Source: Bacteroidales bacterium | GTDB taxonomy: Bacteria; Bacteroidota; Bacteroidia; Bacteroidales; P3 | Reading direction: 5' to 3' | Assembly: GCA_017480225.1 (NCBI GenBank) | Contig: JAFVBB010000008.1 | Span: 1 to 64,000 of the forward strand | DNA length: 64,000 bases | Part shown: one piece after another, positions 27,410 through 36,306 of the stretch | Numbering within the stretch: position 1 is the stretch's first letter | Layout: each line of letters starts with the position of its first letter | Program-made: the position numbers and the translations under genes | The notes under the pieces: generated by a model | Seen by the model: the letters and a program-made list of their open reading frames with translations, nothing else | Databases searched by the model: none | What the model was told of the DNA's origin: nothing

Positions 27410-28369
27410 ATGGGCCTGTTCGATTTTCTTAAGAAAACCAAGGAAGAGGAACGCCAGACCCTCGACCAGGGACTGGCCAAGACCAAGCAAAGTTTCTTCC
27501 AGAAACTCACAAAAAGCATTGTTGGCAAAAGCACTGTCGACGACGAAGTGCTCGACAATCTTGAGGAGACCCTAATAACCAGTGACGTTGGAGTGGAGAC
27601 CACTCTCAAGGTGATTGATCACTTGCAAGAGCGCATCCGGCGAGACAAGTACATCTCCACAACTGAACTTTACTCTATTCTCCGCTCCGAGATAGCCCAG
27701 TTGTTGCGTCAGCCGCAGGATGCATTTCCTGCCACATTCGAGTCGCCCATGCCTGCCAGTCCGTATGTCATTCTGGTTGTTGGCGTGAACGGTGTTGGCA
27801 AAACAACCACCATCGCCAAGCTGGCCTACCAATACAAACTGGCCGGCCGCCAGGTGGTGCTCGGCGCTGCCGACACCTTCCGTGCCGCTGCCGTAGAACA
27901 GTTGCAGCTGTGGGCCGACAGGGTGGGGGTGCCCATCGTGCAGCAGGGCATGGGTGCCGACCCAGCCTCGGTGGCCTACGACACACTGCAAAGTGCCATA
28001 TCGCGAAAGGCCGATGTGGTGATTATCGACACCGCCGGACGACTGCACAACAAGGTGGGTTTGATGAACGAACTGTCAAAAATACGCCGCGTCATGCAGA
28101 AACTGGTGCCCGACGCGCCATACGAAGTTCTGCTTGTGCTTGATGCCTCAACGGGTCAGAACGCCATTGAGCAGGCTCGTCAATTCACAGAGGCAACTGA
28201 CGTCAATGCACTGGCTCTGACCAAACTCGACGGCACCGCCAAGGGTGGCGTCATCATTGGCATCAGCGACCAGTTCCACATCCCGGTACGCTACATCGGT
28301 CTGGGTGAGAAGATGACAGACCTTCAGCTGTTCGACCCTGAGCAGTTCGTGGCGTCGTTGTTCGAGTAG
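27410..28369 (+). CDS. ftsY: signal recognition particle receptor FtsY
   Basis: A 319-residue SRP GTPase that docks ribosome-SRP complexes at the inner membrane. The short N-terminal N-domain (about residues 25-100) is followed by the G domain with [15 protein letters not shown] (G1), [20 protein letters not shown] (G3) and [10 protein letters not shown] (G4). It lacks the long acidic A-domain, as in other Bacteroidota. In related genomes ftsY is usually close to rimO; here about 4 kb of accessory genes lie between them. Confidence 0.97.
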   Translation: MGLFDFLKKTKEEERQTLDQGLAKTKQSFFQKLTKSIVGKSTVDDEVLDNLEETLITSDVGVETTLKVIDHLQERIRRDKYISTTELYSILRSEIAQLLRQPQDAFPATFESPMPASPYVILVVGVNGVGKTTTIAKLAYQYKLAGRQVVLGAADTFRAAAVEQLQLWADRVGVPIVQQGMGADPASVAYDTLQSAISRKADVVIIDTAGRLHNKVGLMNELSKIRRVMQKLVPDAPYEVLLVLDASTGQNAIEQARQFTEATDVNALALTKLDGTAKGGVIIGISDQFHIPVRYIGLGEKMTDLQLFDPEQFVASLFE

Positions 28370-28408
28370 TGGCTCTACGCCACCAATCATAGAATATCGA
28401 AGACCATT

Positions 28409-30478
28409 ATGGCACACTCCATCGAAGAGCAAATCGAAGACTGGGCAAAGTCGTTCTTTGCCGAAGGCACCTACTTCACCAAGACCGCCAGCATCAACCC
28501 CGAGATCGACGAGGCGCTGCGTCGAGCCCCCTCCAAGACGGGCGGTTCGGGCAGTAACTACCCCGACATCAAATGCCTCCTGCAGACCCCGCAAGGCAAC
28601 CACCTGCCTGTGATGATCGAGGTGAAAGGTACCAAAGGGACGCTCATCAAGCTCAACCCCATCACCCTCACACCCGACAACATCACCAAGCGCCTCGAGC
28701 CCAACTACCACAACATAGCCAAATATGCCGTCAATGGGGCGGTGCACTATGCCAACGCCATACTCAAATACAGCAAGTCGTACAACGAGGCGCTGGCCAT
28801 CGGCGTCAATGGCTACGAGAGCGCCACTGGCACGGTGCACGAGGTGAGCGTATGGTACCTCAGCAAGGACAACCTCTTCGTGCCCAAGGAGGTGGGCAGC
28901 TACACCGACCTCAGCTTCCTGCAACCGCAGCACACACCCGCCCTCTTCGACCGCATAGCCCACATCGGGCTGACCGACGAGGAGATAGAGCAGGAGAAAG
29001 CCAAGCTCGAAGACGACATCGAGCGCAGGCTCAAAGACCTCAACCAAAAGATGCACGACGAGCTAAAAATCGTGGTCAATCAGCGCGTTCAGCTCGTAAC
29101 GGGGCTTATCATGGCAGGGCTGGGGGTGAAGGAGCATGGCGAATACAAGGTGAAGCCGCTGCAACCCGAAGAGTTGCAGGGCAACACCGACGAGGAGAAC
29201 TCGGACGGCGCCGTCATCATGCGCAAGATTAAGTCCTACCTCAAGCACAAGAACCTGCCCACCGAGAAGATCGATATGATCGCCAAGGTGCTCTCCGTCG
29301 TCTTCATCCACTCCAAACTCGAGACCACCATCAACGGCGAGAGCAGCCTAGCCACCCTCTATCGCGACATCCAGGCCGAGATACTCCCCTTCCTGACGGG
29401 CGAGCTGCACAACATCGACTTCACGGGGCGCCTCTTCAACGTGCTCAACGAGTGGGTCGACGTGCCCGACGGCGACAAGAACGACGTTGTCCTCACGCCC
29501 CGCTACGTCACCGAGCTAATGGCCAAGCTCTGCCGCGTCAATAAGGACAGCTACGTGTGGGACTTCGCCACAGGCTCGGCTGGCTTCCTCATCTCCGCTA
29601 TGCACCAAATGATCGCCGACGCCAAAGCCACCATCGAGAGCCCCGAAGCGCTGCGGCAGAAGATCAACCACATCAAGATGGAGCAGCTGCTCGGCATCGA
29701 GAAGCTGGCCGACATCTACCTGCTGGCTGTGCTGAACATGATACTGATGAAGGACGGCTCGGCCAACATCATACATGCCGATTCGCTCAGCGAGTTCAAG
29801 GGCAACTACGAGCAGGGTGACAAGAAGGGCACCGAATTCCCCGCCAACGTCTTCCTGCTCAATCCGCCCTATTCGGCCGACGGCAAGGGCTTCATCTTCG
29901 TCGAGAAAGCCCTGCGGATGATGCACCACGGTGGGCGCGCCGCCGTGCTGATACAGGAGAACGCAGGCAGCGGCAATGGCCTGCCCTACACCAAGCAGAT
30001 CCTGGAGCACAACACGCTGCTCGCTTCGATCAAGATGAGCGACATCTTCTGCGGAAAGGCCAGCGTGCAGACGGGCATCTACGTGTTCGAAGTGGGACGC
30101 CCACACAGCACGCAGGATGTGGTGCGATTCATCGACTTCTCGGAGGACGGCTACACGCGTCAGAACCGCAAGAAATCGTCGCAATCGACCAACCTGCGCG
30201 ACACCGACCACGCCAAGGAGCGCTACGACGAGGTGACTCGGCTGGTGCTCTACGGCCGAGGGGTGGACGACTGCAACCTGAACTACTACCGCGACGCCTA
30301 CCTCGAAGACAACATCACCCTCGCGGGCAACGACTGGACCTACGCGCAGCACCGCAAGATCGACACCAACCCCACGCCCGACGACTTCGCCAAGGTGGTG
30401 AAGGACTACCTAGCCTGGCGCGTAAGCGAAATCATCAAGCAGGAGGACAGCTTGGGAAAACCCGACGCCCTCGCTTGA
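28409..30478 (+). CDS. BcgI-like fused nuclease / N6-adenine methyltransferase
   Basis: A 689-residue restriction-modification subunit. The N-terminal 200 residues carry a PD-(D/E)XK pattern: P52-D53 and E71-V72-K73 in MIEVKG. A helical region follows, then an HsdM-type gamma N6-adenine methyltransferase (about 330-640). It has the AdoMet motif DFATGSAGFL and the catalytic LLNPPYS near residue 486. Fusion of nuclease and methylase with a separate specificity subunit is the BcgI (type IIB/IIG) arrangement rather than classical type I. It overlaps the specificity gene by a base or so. The recognition sequence cannot be read from this sequence. Confidence 0.82.
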   Translation: MAHSIEEQIEDWAKSFFAEGTYFTKTASINPEIDEALRRAPSKTGGSGSNYPDIKCLLQTPQGNHLPVMIEVKGTKGTLIKLNPITLTPDNITKRLEPNYHNIAKYAVNGAVHYANAILKYSKSYNEALAIGVNGYESATGTVHEVSVWYLSKDNLFVPKEVGSYTDLSFLQPQHTPALFDRIAHIGLTDEEIEQEKAKLEDDIERRLKDLNQKMHDELKIVVNQRVQLVTGLIMAGLGVKEHGEYKVKPLQPEELQGNTDEENSDGAVIMRKIKSYLKHKNLPTEKIDMIAKVLSVVFIHSKLETTINGESSLATLYRDIQAEILPFLTGELHNIDFTGRLFNVLNEWVDVPDGDKNDVVLTPRYVTELMAKLCRVNKDSYVWDFATGSAGFLISAMHQMIADAKATIESPEALRQKINHIKMEQLLGIEKLADIYLLAVLNMILMKDGSANIIHADSLSEFKGNYEQGDKKGTEFPANVFLLNPPYSADGKGFIFVEKALRMMHHGGRAAVLIQENAGSGNGLPYTKQILEHNTLLASIKMSDIFCGKASVQTGIYVFEVGRPHSTQDVVRFIDFSEDGYTRQNRKKSSQSTNLRDTDHAKERYDEVTRLVLYGRGVDDCNLNYYRDAYLEDNITLAGNDWTYAQHRKIDTNPTPDDFAKVVKDYLAWRVSEIIKQEDSLGKPDALA

Positions 30479-31599
30479 TGCCACCAAGCGAGGGCGGGAT
30501 GAAGAAATTCAGGCTTGAACAGCTGTTCCAATCGGCTAATGGTGACCGCGATATACAGAAAATACACCTCAATGGCAAAGGAGAAGCTGTCGTCAGCTCG
30601 GGCGAGAGTAATAATGGCATCGTTGGAAAAACCGATATCACCGCTCGCGTATTCCCTAGCGACACCATTACTGTGGATATGTTTGGCAATGCCTACTACC
30701 AATTACATCCCTACAAAATGGTAACACACGCTCGGGTGTTTTCGTTAAGCCCCATTGGCGAAATGCGTCTAAACGAAAAGATAGGGCTGTATTTGGTGGC
30801 GAGACTACGATACCTCAAGCAGATATTCTCCTACAACAATATGTGCAGCTGGGAGAAGATACGTCAGCAGATCATTGAGCTGCCCGTCGACAAATATGGG
30901 GCGATAGCATTCGACTATATCGAGGAGCGCGTGCGCGAACTCGAAGAGGAGCGCGTGCGCGAACTCGAGGCATACTTGCTCGCAGCCGGCTTCGCCGACT
31001 GCTCGCTCACCGCCGAAGAACAAGCAGCAATACAAGCTGCAAGCAATTATACTCATTGGGGCAAATTCCGCATCGGTGATTTGTTTATGCCACTTAGGAC
31101 AATAAAGGCCAATAAGAATAATGTTCGAAAGCAAAAGAACGAAGAGTTTTGTGTCCCCGTAGTATATTGCAAATATGGCGACAATGGCATAATGTATTGG
31201 GGAAGAGAGGGCGAATTTACAACTTATGAGAACGTAATATCTGTAGTGTACAATGGAGTAATTGCAGCTGGCAAGGTGTATGCCCAAAAAGAGAAAACAG
31301 GCATTCTTGCAGAATGCTATTTTATTAAACATAAGAATAGAGAGGTTAGCCACGATATAAACCTATTCTTCGCAACAGCACTTGAAAAATGCATCTACCC
31401 CAAATATTCGCGCGACGATTTAGCCATATGGAATAAGAGAGTAGAAAATGATCTTGTATCTTTACCCGTCGCCCCCAACGGCGAGATCGACTACCACTTT
31501 ATGGAGACCTATATTAGCGCGGTGAAGAAGCAAGTGGTGCAGCGGCTGAAGGCATACATAGAGCAGGAGAAGCAGGCATATCAGAAAGCCATCGTATAG
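30478..31599 (+). CDS. restriction-modification specificity subunit
   Basis: A 373-residue HsdS-like protein with two target-recognition domains (about residues 5-125 and 190-330), each followed by a helical spacer. The first spacer contains an 8-residue duplication, EERVRELE twice, encoded by a 24-bp direct repeat. The second TRD is much AT-richer than its surroundings, which suggests domain exchange. Together with the upstream fused nuclease-methylase it should recognise a bipartite DNA site. The ATG at 30478 overlaps the upstream TGA; an internal ATG at 30499 (MKKFRLEQLF) is also possible. Confidence 0.8.
   Translation: MPPSEGGMKKFRLEQLFQSANGDRDIQKIHLNGKGEAVVSSGESNNGIVGKTDITARVFPSDTITVDMFGNAYYQLHPYKMVTHARVFSLSPIGEMRLNEKIGLYLVARLRYLKQIFSYNNMCSWEKIRQQIIELPVDKYGAIAFDYIEERVRELEEERVRELEAYLLAAGFADCSLTAEEQAAIQAASNYTHWGKFRIGDLFMPLRTIKANKNNVRKQKNEEFCVPVVYCKYGDNGIMYWGREGEFTTYENVISVVYNGVIAAGKVYAQKEKTGILAECYFIKHKNREVSHDINLFFATALEKCIYPKYSRDDLAIWNKRVENDLVSLPVAPNGEIDYHFMETYISAVKKQVVQRLKAYIEQEKQAYQKAIV
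30922..30969 (+). repeat. 24-bp tandem duplication in the specificity gene spacer
   Basis: Two adjacent 24-bp copies (30922-30945 and 30946-30969) that differ only in the last base, encoding EERVRELE twice. They sit in the helical spacer between the two recognition domains. Confidence 0.9.
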
Positions 31600-31612
31600 G
31601 AGAAAGAGACCA

Positions 31613-31672
31613 AGAGAGAATAGAAAGAATAGAGAGAATAGAACTACTAGAGATTCTAGAAAATCTAGAAAG
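31613..31672. repeat. CTAGAAA-type short repeat tract 1
   Basis: Irregular 8-10 nt units, first AGAATAGA-like, then TTCTAGAAAA and TCTAGAAAG. Related tracts lie at 32358-32417 and inside rimO at 32812-32868. Confidence 0.7.
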
Positions 31673-31708
31673 AAAAAAAATCACCAACAACCAAAAACCA
31701 ATCACGCA

Positions 31709-32350
31709 ATGCCAGATTCGTCCCAGTATCGCGTCTTGAAGCGGGTGAGGCCGTGGCAGGGGGCATACTTCTACCAAAAGTCGGAGGCCATCTACCAGCT
31801 GACGTATGCTTTCTGCCGCCGTTTCCTGCCTGCCTTCGGCGACCGCACGGTGGATCAGATGGTGCAGGCAGCGCGCAGCTGCAAGCAGAACATCGTCGAG
31901 GGGGTGGAGGATGGCACGACGAGCAGCGAGATGCACCTCAAGTTGCTGGGCGTAGCACGCGCCTCGCTGCAAGAGCTGAGGCAGGACTTCCACGACTACC
32001 TCGACGCACACCACCTCAGCACCTGGACACCCAGCCACCCACGCTTCGCCCACATGCAGAGCTACTGCAAGCAGCACAACCAGCTGACCGACTATGAGCC
32101 CTACTTCGAGCAGTGGAACGATGAAGAGATGGCCAACACCGCCATCACCCTATGCCACCAGGTGGACACCATGCTGAGCAACCACCTGCGCACGCTGGAG
32201 CGCGAGTTTGTGGAGCAAGGAGGCATCAAAGAGCGCATGTATGCCGCCCGCACAGGCTATCGCCACGCGCAGGAGCAGGAGCTGCAAGCCCTCCGCAGCG
32301 AAGTGGCCAGGATGAAGAAGATACTAGAAGACCACGGCATAGAATACTAA
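31709..32350 (+). CDS. four-helix-bundle (23S rRNA IVP-like) protein, suffix-domain type
   Basis: A 213-residue helical protein. The core (SEAIYQLTYAFCRRFL, then RSCKQNIVEGVEDGTT and EMHLKLLGVARASLQEL) matches the four-helix-bundle family named after proteins encoded in 23S rRNA intervening sequences. The C-terminal extension with a coiled coil (EQELQALRSEVARMKKIL) fits the suffix-domain subgroup. The function is unknown; many copies lie at strain-variable positions. It is flanked on both sides by CTAGAAA-type repeats and sits between the RM genes and rimO. Confidence 0.8.
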   Translation: MPDSSQYRVLKRVRPWQGAYFYQKSEAIYQLTYAFCRRFLPAFGDRTVDQMVQAARSCKQNIVEGVEDGTTSSEMHLKLLGVARASLQELRQDFHDYLDAHHLSTWTPSHPRFAHMQSYCKQHNQLTDYEPYFEQWNDEEMANTAITLCHQVDTMLSNHLRTLEREFVEQGGIKERMYAARTGYRHAQEQELQALRSEVARMKKILEDHGIEY

Positions 32351-32357
32351 TAGGACG

Positions 32358-32417
32358 AGAAGCTCTATACAATCTAGAAATTCTAGAAGCTCTAGAAAAT
32401 CTATAAAATCTAGCAAA
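32358..32417. repeat. CTAGAAA-type short repeat tract 2
   Basis: Units such as ATCTAGAAAT, TCTAGAAGC, TCTAGAAAA and TCTAGCAAAA fill the gap between the four-helix-bundle gene and rimO. Confidence 0.75.
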
Positions 32418-32429
32418 ATCCCCCACCCA

Positions 32430-33800
32430 ATGAAGATCAACCTCATCACCCTCGGCTGCTCGAAGAATACCGTCGACAGCGAGCACCTGGCAGGAGCGCT
32501 GCGCGAGGCAGGGCACACCGTCTACTTCGACCGCCGTCAGCCCGACTGCGACATAGCCATCGTGAACACCTGCGGCTTCATCAACGACGCCAAAGAGGAG
32601 AGCATCAACGCCCTGCTGGGGCAGATAGCCATCAAGACGCGTGGCCGCAAGGCGCGGCGCGTGATGGCGATGGGATGCCTCGTGGAGCGATACAAGGCGG
32701 AGCTGTCGCAGGAGATGCCCGAGGTGGACGGCTGGTTCGGCACCAAGGAGTGGGCAGCGATAGTGGACGCCGTGGCAGCAGAGGAGGAGCGCGCGGCTGG
32801 AGCGGACAAAAATTCTAGAGAATCTAGAAGTTCTAGAAAATCTAGTAAATCTAGAAAATCTATCGGCTCTGCCTCAAGCGGCGCAGCGCGGCCGCTCTCG
32901 ACGCCTGCGCACTACGCCTACCTCAAGATATCGGAGGGCTGCAACCGCAGCTGCTCCTACTGCGCCATACCCCTGATCCGCGGCGCCCACCGCTCGCGCC
33001 CCATCGAGGAACTGGTCGAGGAGGCGCAGCAGCTGGTGCAGGGTGGCGTCAAGGAGCTGATTGTCATAGCGCAGGACACCACCTACTACGGCCTCGACCT
33101 CTACCACCGCCGCGCCCTAGGCGAGCTGCTCGAGCGGCTGGCCACCGAGAGCGGAGCCCAATGGATACGCCTGCACTACACCTACCCCACCTCCTTCCCC
33201 GCCGACGCCATCGACGCCATAGCCCGCCACGAGAACATCTGCAACTATATCGACATCCCCCTACAGCACATCAACAGCCGCATACTCAGCTCGATGCAAC
33301 GCGGCATCGACCGCGAGGGGACGCTACGGCTGCTCGCCAGCTTCCGCCAAAAACTGCCCGACGTGGCCATCCGCACCACCCTCATCGTGGGCTACCCAGG
33401 CGAAACCGAGCAGGAATTCGAGGAGCTGAAAGACTTCGTGCGCAGCGCCCGATTCGACCGCATGGGATGCTTCGCCTACTCGCCCGAAGAGGGCACCCCC
33501 GCCGAGGGGCTGGGCGACCCCGTGCCGCAGGAGGAGAAAGAGCGCCGCGTGGGCGAGCTGATGGCGCTGCAAGAGCAGATATCACTGGAGAAAAACCAAG
33601 CCCGCATCGGGCGCACCTACCGCTGCATCGTAGACCGCCGCGAGGGCGAGATGCTGGTGGCACGCACCGAATACGACAGCCCCGAGGTGGACGACGAGGT
33701 GCTCATACGCCAAAGCCGCCCCAGCATCCGACAGGGCGACTTCGTGTGGGTGCGCATCACGGACGCCTTGGAGAACGACCTGATGGGCGAGTTGGTTTAG
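32430..33800 (+). CDS. rimO: ribosomal protein S12 methylthiotransferase RimO, with a repeat-derived insert
   Basis: A 456-residue radical-SAM methylthiotransferase that modifies an Asp of ribosomal protein S12. The N-terminal domain supplies three Cys for one cluster (GCSKNTVDSE, NTCGFINDAKEES, MGCLVERY). The radical-SAM CxxxCxxC is CNRSCSYC near residue 170, and a TRAM domain ends the protein. Residues about 127-147 (NSRESRSSRKSSKSRKS) are a low-complexity Ser/Arg/Lys insert encoded by a CTAGAAA-type repeat, located in the linker between the two catalytic domains, so activity may survive. The stop overlaps the convergent 137-aa gene. Confidence 0.95.
   Translation: MKINLITLGCSKNTVDSEHLAGALREAGHTVYFDRRQPDCDIAIVNTCGFINDAKEESINALLGQIAIKTRGRKARRVMAMGCLVERYKAELSQEMPEVDGWFGTKEWAAIVDAVAAEEERAAGADKNSRESRSSRKSSKSRKSIGSASSGAARPLSTPAHYAYLKISEGCNRSCSYCAIPLIRGAHRSRPIEELVEEAQQLVQGGVKELIVIAQDTTYYGLDLYHRRALGELLERLATESGAQWIRLHYTYPTSFPADAIDAIARHENICNYIDIPLQHINSRILSSMQRGIDREGTLRLLASFRQKLPDVAIRTTLIVGYPGETEQEFEELKDFVRSARFDRMGCFAYSPEEGTPAEGLGDPVPQEEKERRVGELMALQEQISLEKNQARIGRTYRCIVDRREGEMLVARTEYDSPEVDDEVLIRQSRPSIRQGDFVWVRITDALENDLMGELV
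32812..32868. repeat. CTAGAAA-type repeat tract 3, inside rimO
   Basis: Six or so units (TTCTAGAGAA, TCTAGAAGT, TCTAGAAAA, TCTAGTAAA, TCTAGAAAA, TCTATC), in frame with rimO. They are far AT-richer than the surrounding coding sequence and match the intergenic tracts at 31613 and 32358. Confidence 0.85.
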
Positions 33801-34210
33801 ACGTTCTTGGGCTCGAATTCCACTATCGCGTAGTGCTCGTCGAAGCGTATGTCTCGCAAGTCGATATGGTCGAGCAGTGATCCTGCTTGGCCGTTTTTGC
33901 CCAGTGCCAACAGTAGCCTGTTGCCGTCGAGTTGTTCAATCATCTCGCCGCCCGGCTTCTTCTTGGCCATGGACAGAGCCTGCCTCACCATGAAATCTAT
34001 GCCCATGCCTCCGTTGTAGGCGAGAGTGATGTTGCCATTGTTCACGCTCTCCACCGTGAGGTCGAGGCCTACGCTGGCCGATGAGAAAAGCACGTTCACG
34101 TCGTAACTCACGCGCACAGTGTGCGGCCCGCCATATACCACTGGCAGCCTGCGGCCTGCTTTCTGCTCGATGATGTTGGAGAGTTCGTCGAATGTAATGC
34201 GTAGTTCCAT
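33797..34210 (-). CDS. conserved hypothetical protein, 137 aa
   Basis: Small soluble alpha/beta protein starting MELRITFDELSNIIEQKAG, with a beta-rich middle (VRVSYDVNVLFSSASVGLDLTVE) and a C-terminal strand. No named family recognised. It overlaps the rimO stop tail-to-tail by 4 nt and lies 26 nt downstream of the LytTR regulator gene, probably in one operon with it. Confidence 0.7.
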   Translation of the reverse strand: MELRITFDELSNIIEQKAGRRLPVVYGGPHTVRVSYDVNVLFSSASVGLDLTVESVNNGNITLAYNGGMGIDFMVRQALSMAKKKPGGEMIEQLDGNRLLLALGKNGQAGSLLDHIDLRDIRFDEHYAIVEFEPKNV

Positions 34211-34236
34211 AATGGATTTTATTTATTGCGGTGTTG

Positions 34237-35130
34237 TTATGTGTTTTGCGGAGCCAGCCGCTCGGTGACGGCGGCAGCATATGTTTTGGTCACTGGTATG
34301 GTTTTCGGGCTGCCGTCCAACTCAATCAGCAGTTGCGAGCCCTCGCGGCGCAGTAGTTTCACGTTGTCCAGATTCACAAGATATCCCCGGTGACAGCGCA
34401 TCATGGGCGAGTCTGCCAGCCTCTGCTCCAGTTCTTTCAGTGTGTTGTGCAGAATGAATGTATCTTCTCGCTCCTCGTTCATATAATGAATGTTCACGTA
34501 GTTGTCGGCAGCCTCAATATAGAGCACGTTGGCTGCCTGCGTGCTGAATGCCAGCCGCCCGCCTTTGTCGTAAAAGTTCAGTGTTCGCTCTGCTGCCGGG
34601 GTGGGGGAGTGCTGCGGTGTCGCGTCGATGATGGCCTGCAGTCGTTGCACCTCGGCATGTTCGGCGTTGAGGCGGAAAACCAGTATGGTGATTACATAGG
34701 GTATGGCTTCGACCAGTAGAATGGTGAGCATCAGGTCGGTGGCCAGCTGCGGCAGCATCAGTTTGCCGCCACCGGCTGCCGCCCACGCGGTTAGTGACAT
34801 GGTTGCGACCATGACAATCAGCTCGGCCAACAGCCATATTAGTATGGTCATGTGCTGTAAGGCATGTCTCGATCCGTAGCGCATCAACAGCAGCCTGCTC
34901 ACCCCCAACGTGACAATGCCCGCTGTGGCCATCAGCGCCGCCTGCAGGCGGTCGTCGAGTGGCGAAAGGTGGCTTGTGTGCGCCAGCAGTCTGTCGGGCT
35001 GGAAGAACACAACAACTAATATTGTGAAGAACAGTGTGAGCAGCAAAAAGTGCGTCGTTGGCGTCCGTTTGGTGAAAAACGGCTCCAATTCCGCCAAATT
35101 CCACTGATGGTAAATGTTGCCTTTGGCCAT
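34237..35130 (-). CDS. membrane-bound LytTR-type transcriptional regulator
   Basis: A 297-residue protein. Residues about 25-165 contain four membrane helices (LLLTLFFTILVVVFF, ATAGIVTLGVSRLLL, ILIWLLAELIVMVATM, LMLTILLVEAIPYVITILV). Residues about 195-290 are a LytTR DNA-binding domain (VLYIEAADNYVNIHYM, MMRCHRGYLVNLDNVKLLRREGSQL). It has no receiver domain, so it probably senses membrane or lipid signals directly. It is divergent from the fab cluster, which makes that cluster a plausible target; this is an inference from position. Confidence 0.88.
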   Translation of the reverse strand: MAKGNIYHQWNLAELEPFFTKRTPTTHFLLLTLFFTILVVVFFQPDRLLAHTSHLSPLDDRLQAALMATAGIVTLGVSRLLLMRYGSRHALQHMTILIWLLAELIVMVATMSLTAWAAAGGGKLMLPQLATDLMLTILLVEAIPYVITILVFRLNAEHAEVQRLQAIIDATPQHSPTPAAERTLNFYDKGGRLAFSTQAANVLYIEAADNYVNIHYMNEEREDTFILHNTLKELEQRLADSPMMRCHRGYLVNLDNVKLLRREGSQLLIELDGSPKTIPVTKTYAAAVTERLAPQNT

Positions 35131-35208
35131 ATTTCGTCATCAAATATGCAATTTTGCCCAAAATAACACGATTTGGCCTTGGTTATTGTCTGGTTTGCTT
35201 AAATTAAC

Positions 35209-35239
35209 TTTTGTCATTCGGTTAAAAGTTGTTAATTTG
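35209..35239 (+). promoter_or_regulatory. promoter of the fabH-fabF-fabZ-fabG cluster
   Basis: TTTTG at 35209-35213, an 18-nt spacer and TTAATTTG at 35232-35239, one base off the TAnnTTTG consensus. It lies in the divergent region between the LytTR gene and fabH. Confidence 0.65.
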
Positions 35240-35312
35240 CACTCGTTTTTAATAAATTTTTGAAAACAAATGGGCTGGCAAACACAATCGAATAGCCCGA
35301 AAAACATATAAT

Positions 35313-36275
35313 ATGAAGATACTTGGAACTGGAAGTGCCGTGCCGAAGCATACCGTCACCAACGACATGCTTTCGGACTACGTCGACACGAGCGACGAGT
35401 GGATTACCACCCGCACTGGCATCAAGAGCCGCCAGATTATCACCGACGAGCGTTTCGAGGAGATGGCTGCCCTGGCTGGGCAGCGCGCCATTGATGCCGC
35501 CGGACTGGTGCCCGACGACATCGACTTTATCATCTGCTCAAACGTGGTGAACTGCTACGTCACCCCGTCATTGGCCAGCCTCGTGCAGGGCATACTGGGA
35601 ATAAAAGGCCCCAACTGCCCCACGATGGACATCAACTCGGCCTGTGCTGGTTTTGTGTATGGCCTTGAAATCTGCGACGCTTTCCTTCAGACTGGCCGTG
35701 CTTCGCACATACTGTATATTTGTGCTGAAGAAGTGACCCGCATGGTAGACTGGAAGCAGCGCGAAACCTGTGTACTGTTTGGCGACGCGGCCGGCGCGAT
35801 GGTGCTTGGCAAGGGTGATAACCTGCTTGCCAGCAAGCTGACCTCGACCCCGATGCCCGACGTAATATACTACCGTCTGCCCGCCGAGCCCACCCCGTTT
35901 GAGACCGGCGAGGGCATCGACACCCACATGCCCATGCAGCTCAAGGGGCGCGAGGTGTTCCGCATGGCCGTCACCTCGGCGCAGCGCGACATCAAGGATG
36001 TAGTGGCAAAGGCCGGGCTGCAACTGGAGGACATAGACCACTTCCTGCTGCACCAGGCCAACCAGCGCATTATTGACGCCATCAAGCAGAACTTCGACCT
36101 TCCGCAGGATCGCTTCCACGCCAACATCCACAAGCGTGGCAACACCAGTTCGGCCTCAATCCCGGTGCTGCTCGACGAGGTGGTGCGCGAGGGCAAGGTG
36201 AAGCGGGGCGACCTGATGGTCTTCAACGGTTTCGGCGCAGGCTTTGTCACCAGTGCCGCTGTGGTTCGCTACTGA
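35313..36275 (+). CDS. fabH: 3-oxoacyl-ACP synthase III (FabH)
   Basis: A 320-residue KAS III that primes type II fatty acid synthesis from acyl-CoA and malonyl-ACP. The catalytic Cys is in INSACAGFVYGL (near residue 112), the His in HFLLHQANQRI and the Asn in RGNTSSASIP. The N-terminal DEWITTRTGIKSR segment is typical. It leads a cluster with fabF, fabZ and fabG, with no ACP gene in sight. Confidence 0.93.
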   Translation: MKILGTGSAVPKHTVTNDMLSDYVDTSDEWITTRTGIKSRQIITDERFEEMAALAGQRAIDAAGLVPDDIDFIICSNVVNCYVTPSLASLVQGILGIKGPNCPTMDINSACAGFVYGLEICDAFLQTGRASHILYICAEEVTRMVDWKQRETCVLFGDAAGAMVLGKGDNLLASKLTSTPMPDVIYYRLPAEPTPFETGEGIDTHMPMQLKGREVFRMAVTSAQRDIKDVVAKAGLQLEDIDHFLLHQANQRIIDAIKQNFDLPQDRFHANIHKRGNTSSASIPVLLDEVVREGKVKRGDLMVFNGFGAGFVTSAAVVRY

Positions 36276-36306
36276 TTGAGTAACAACGCAAACACTATAA
36301 ATTATT

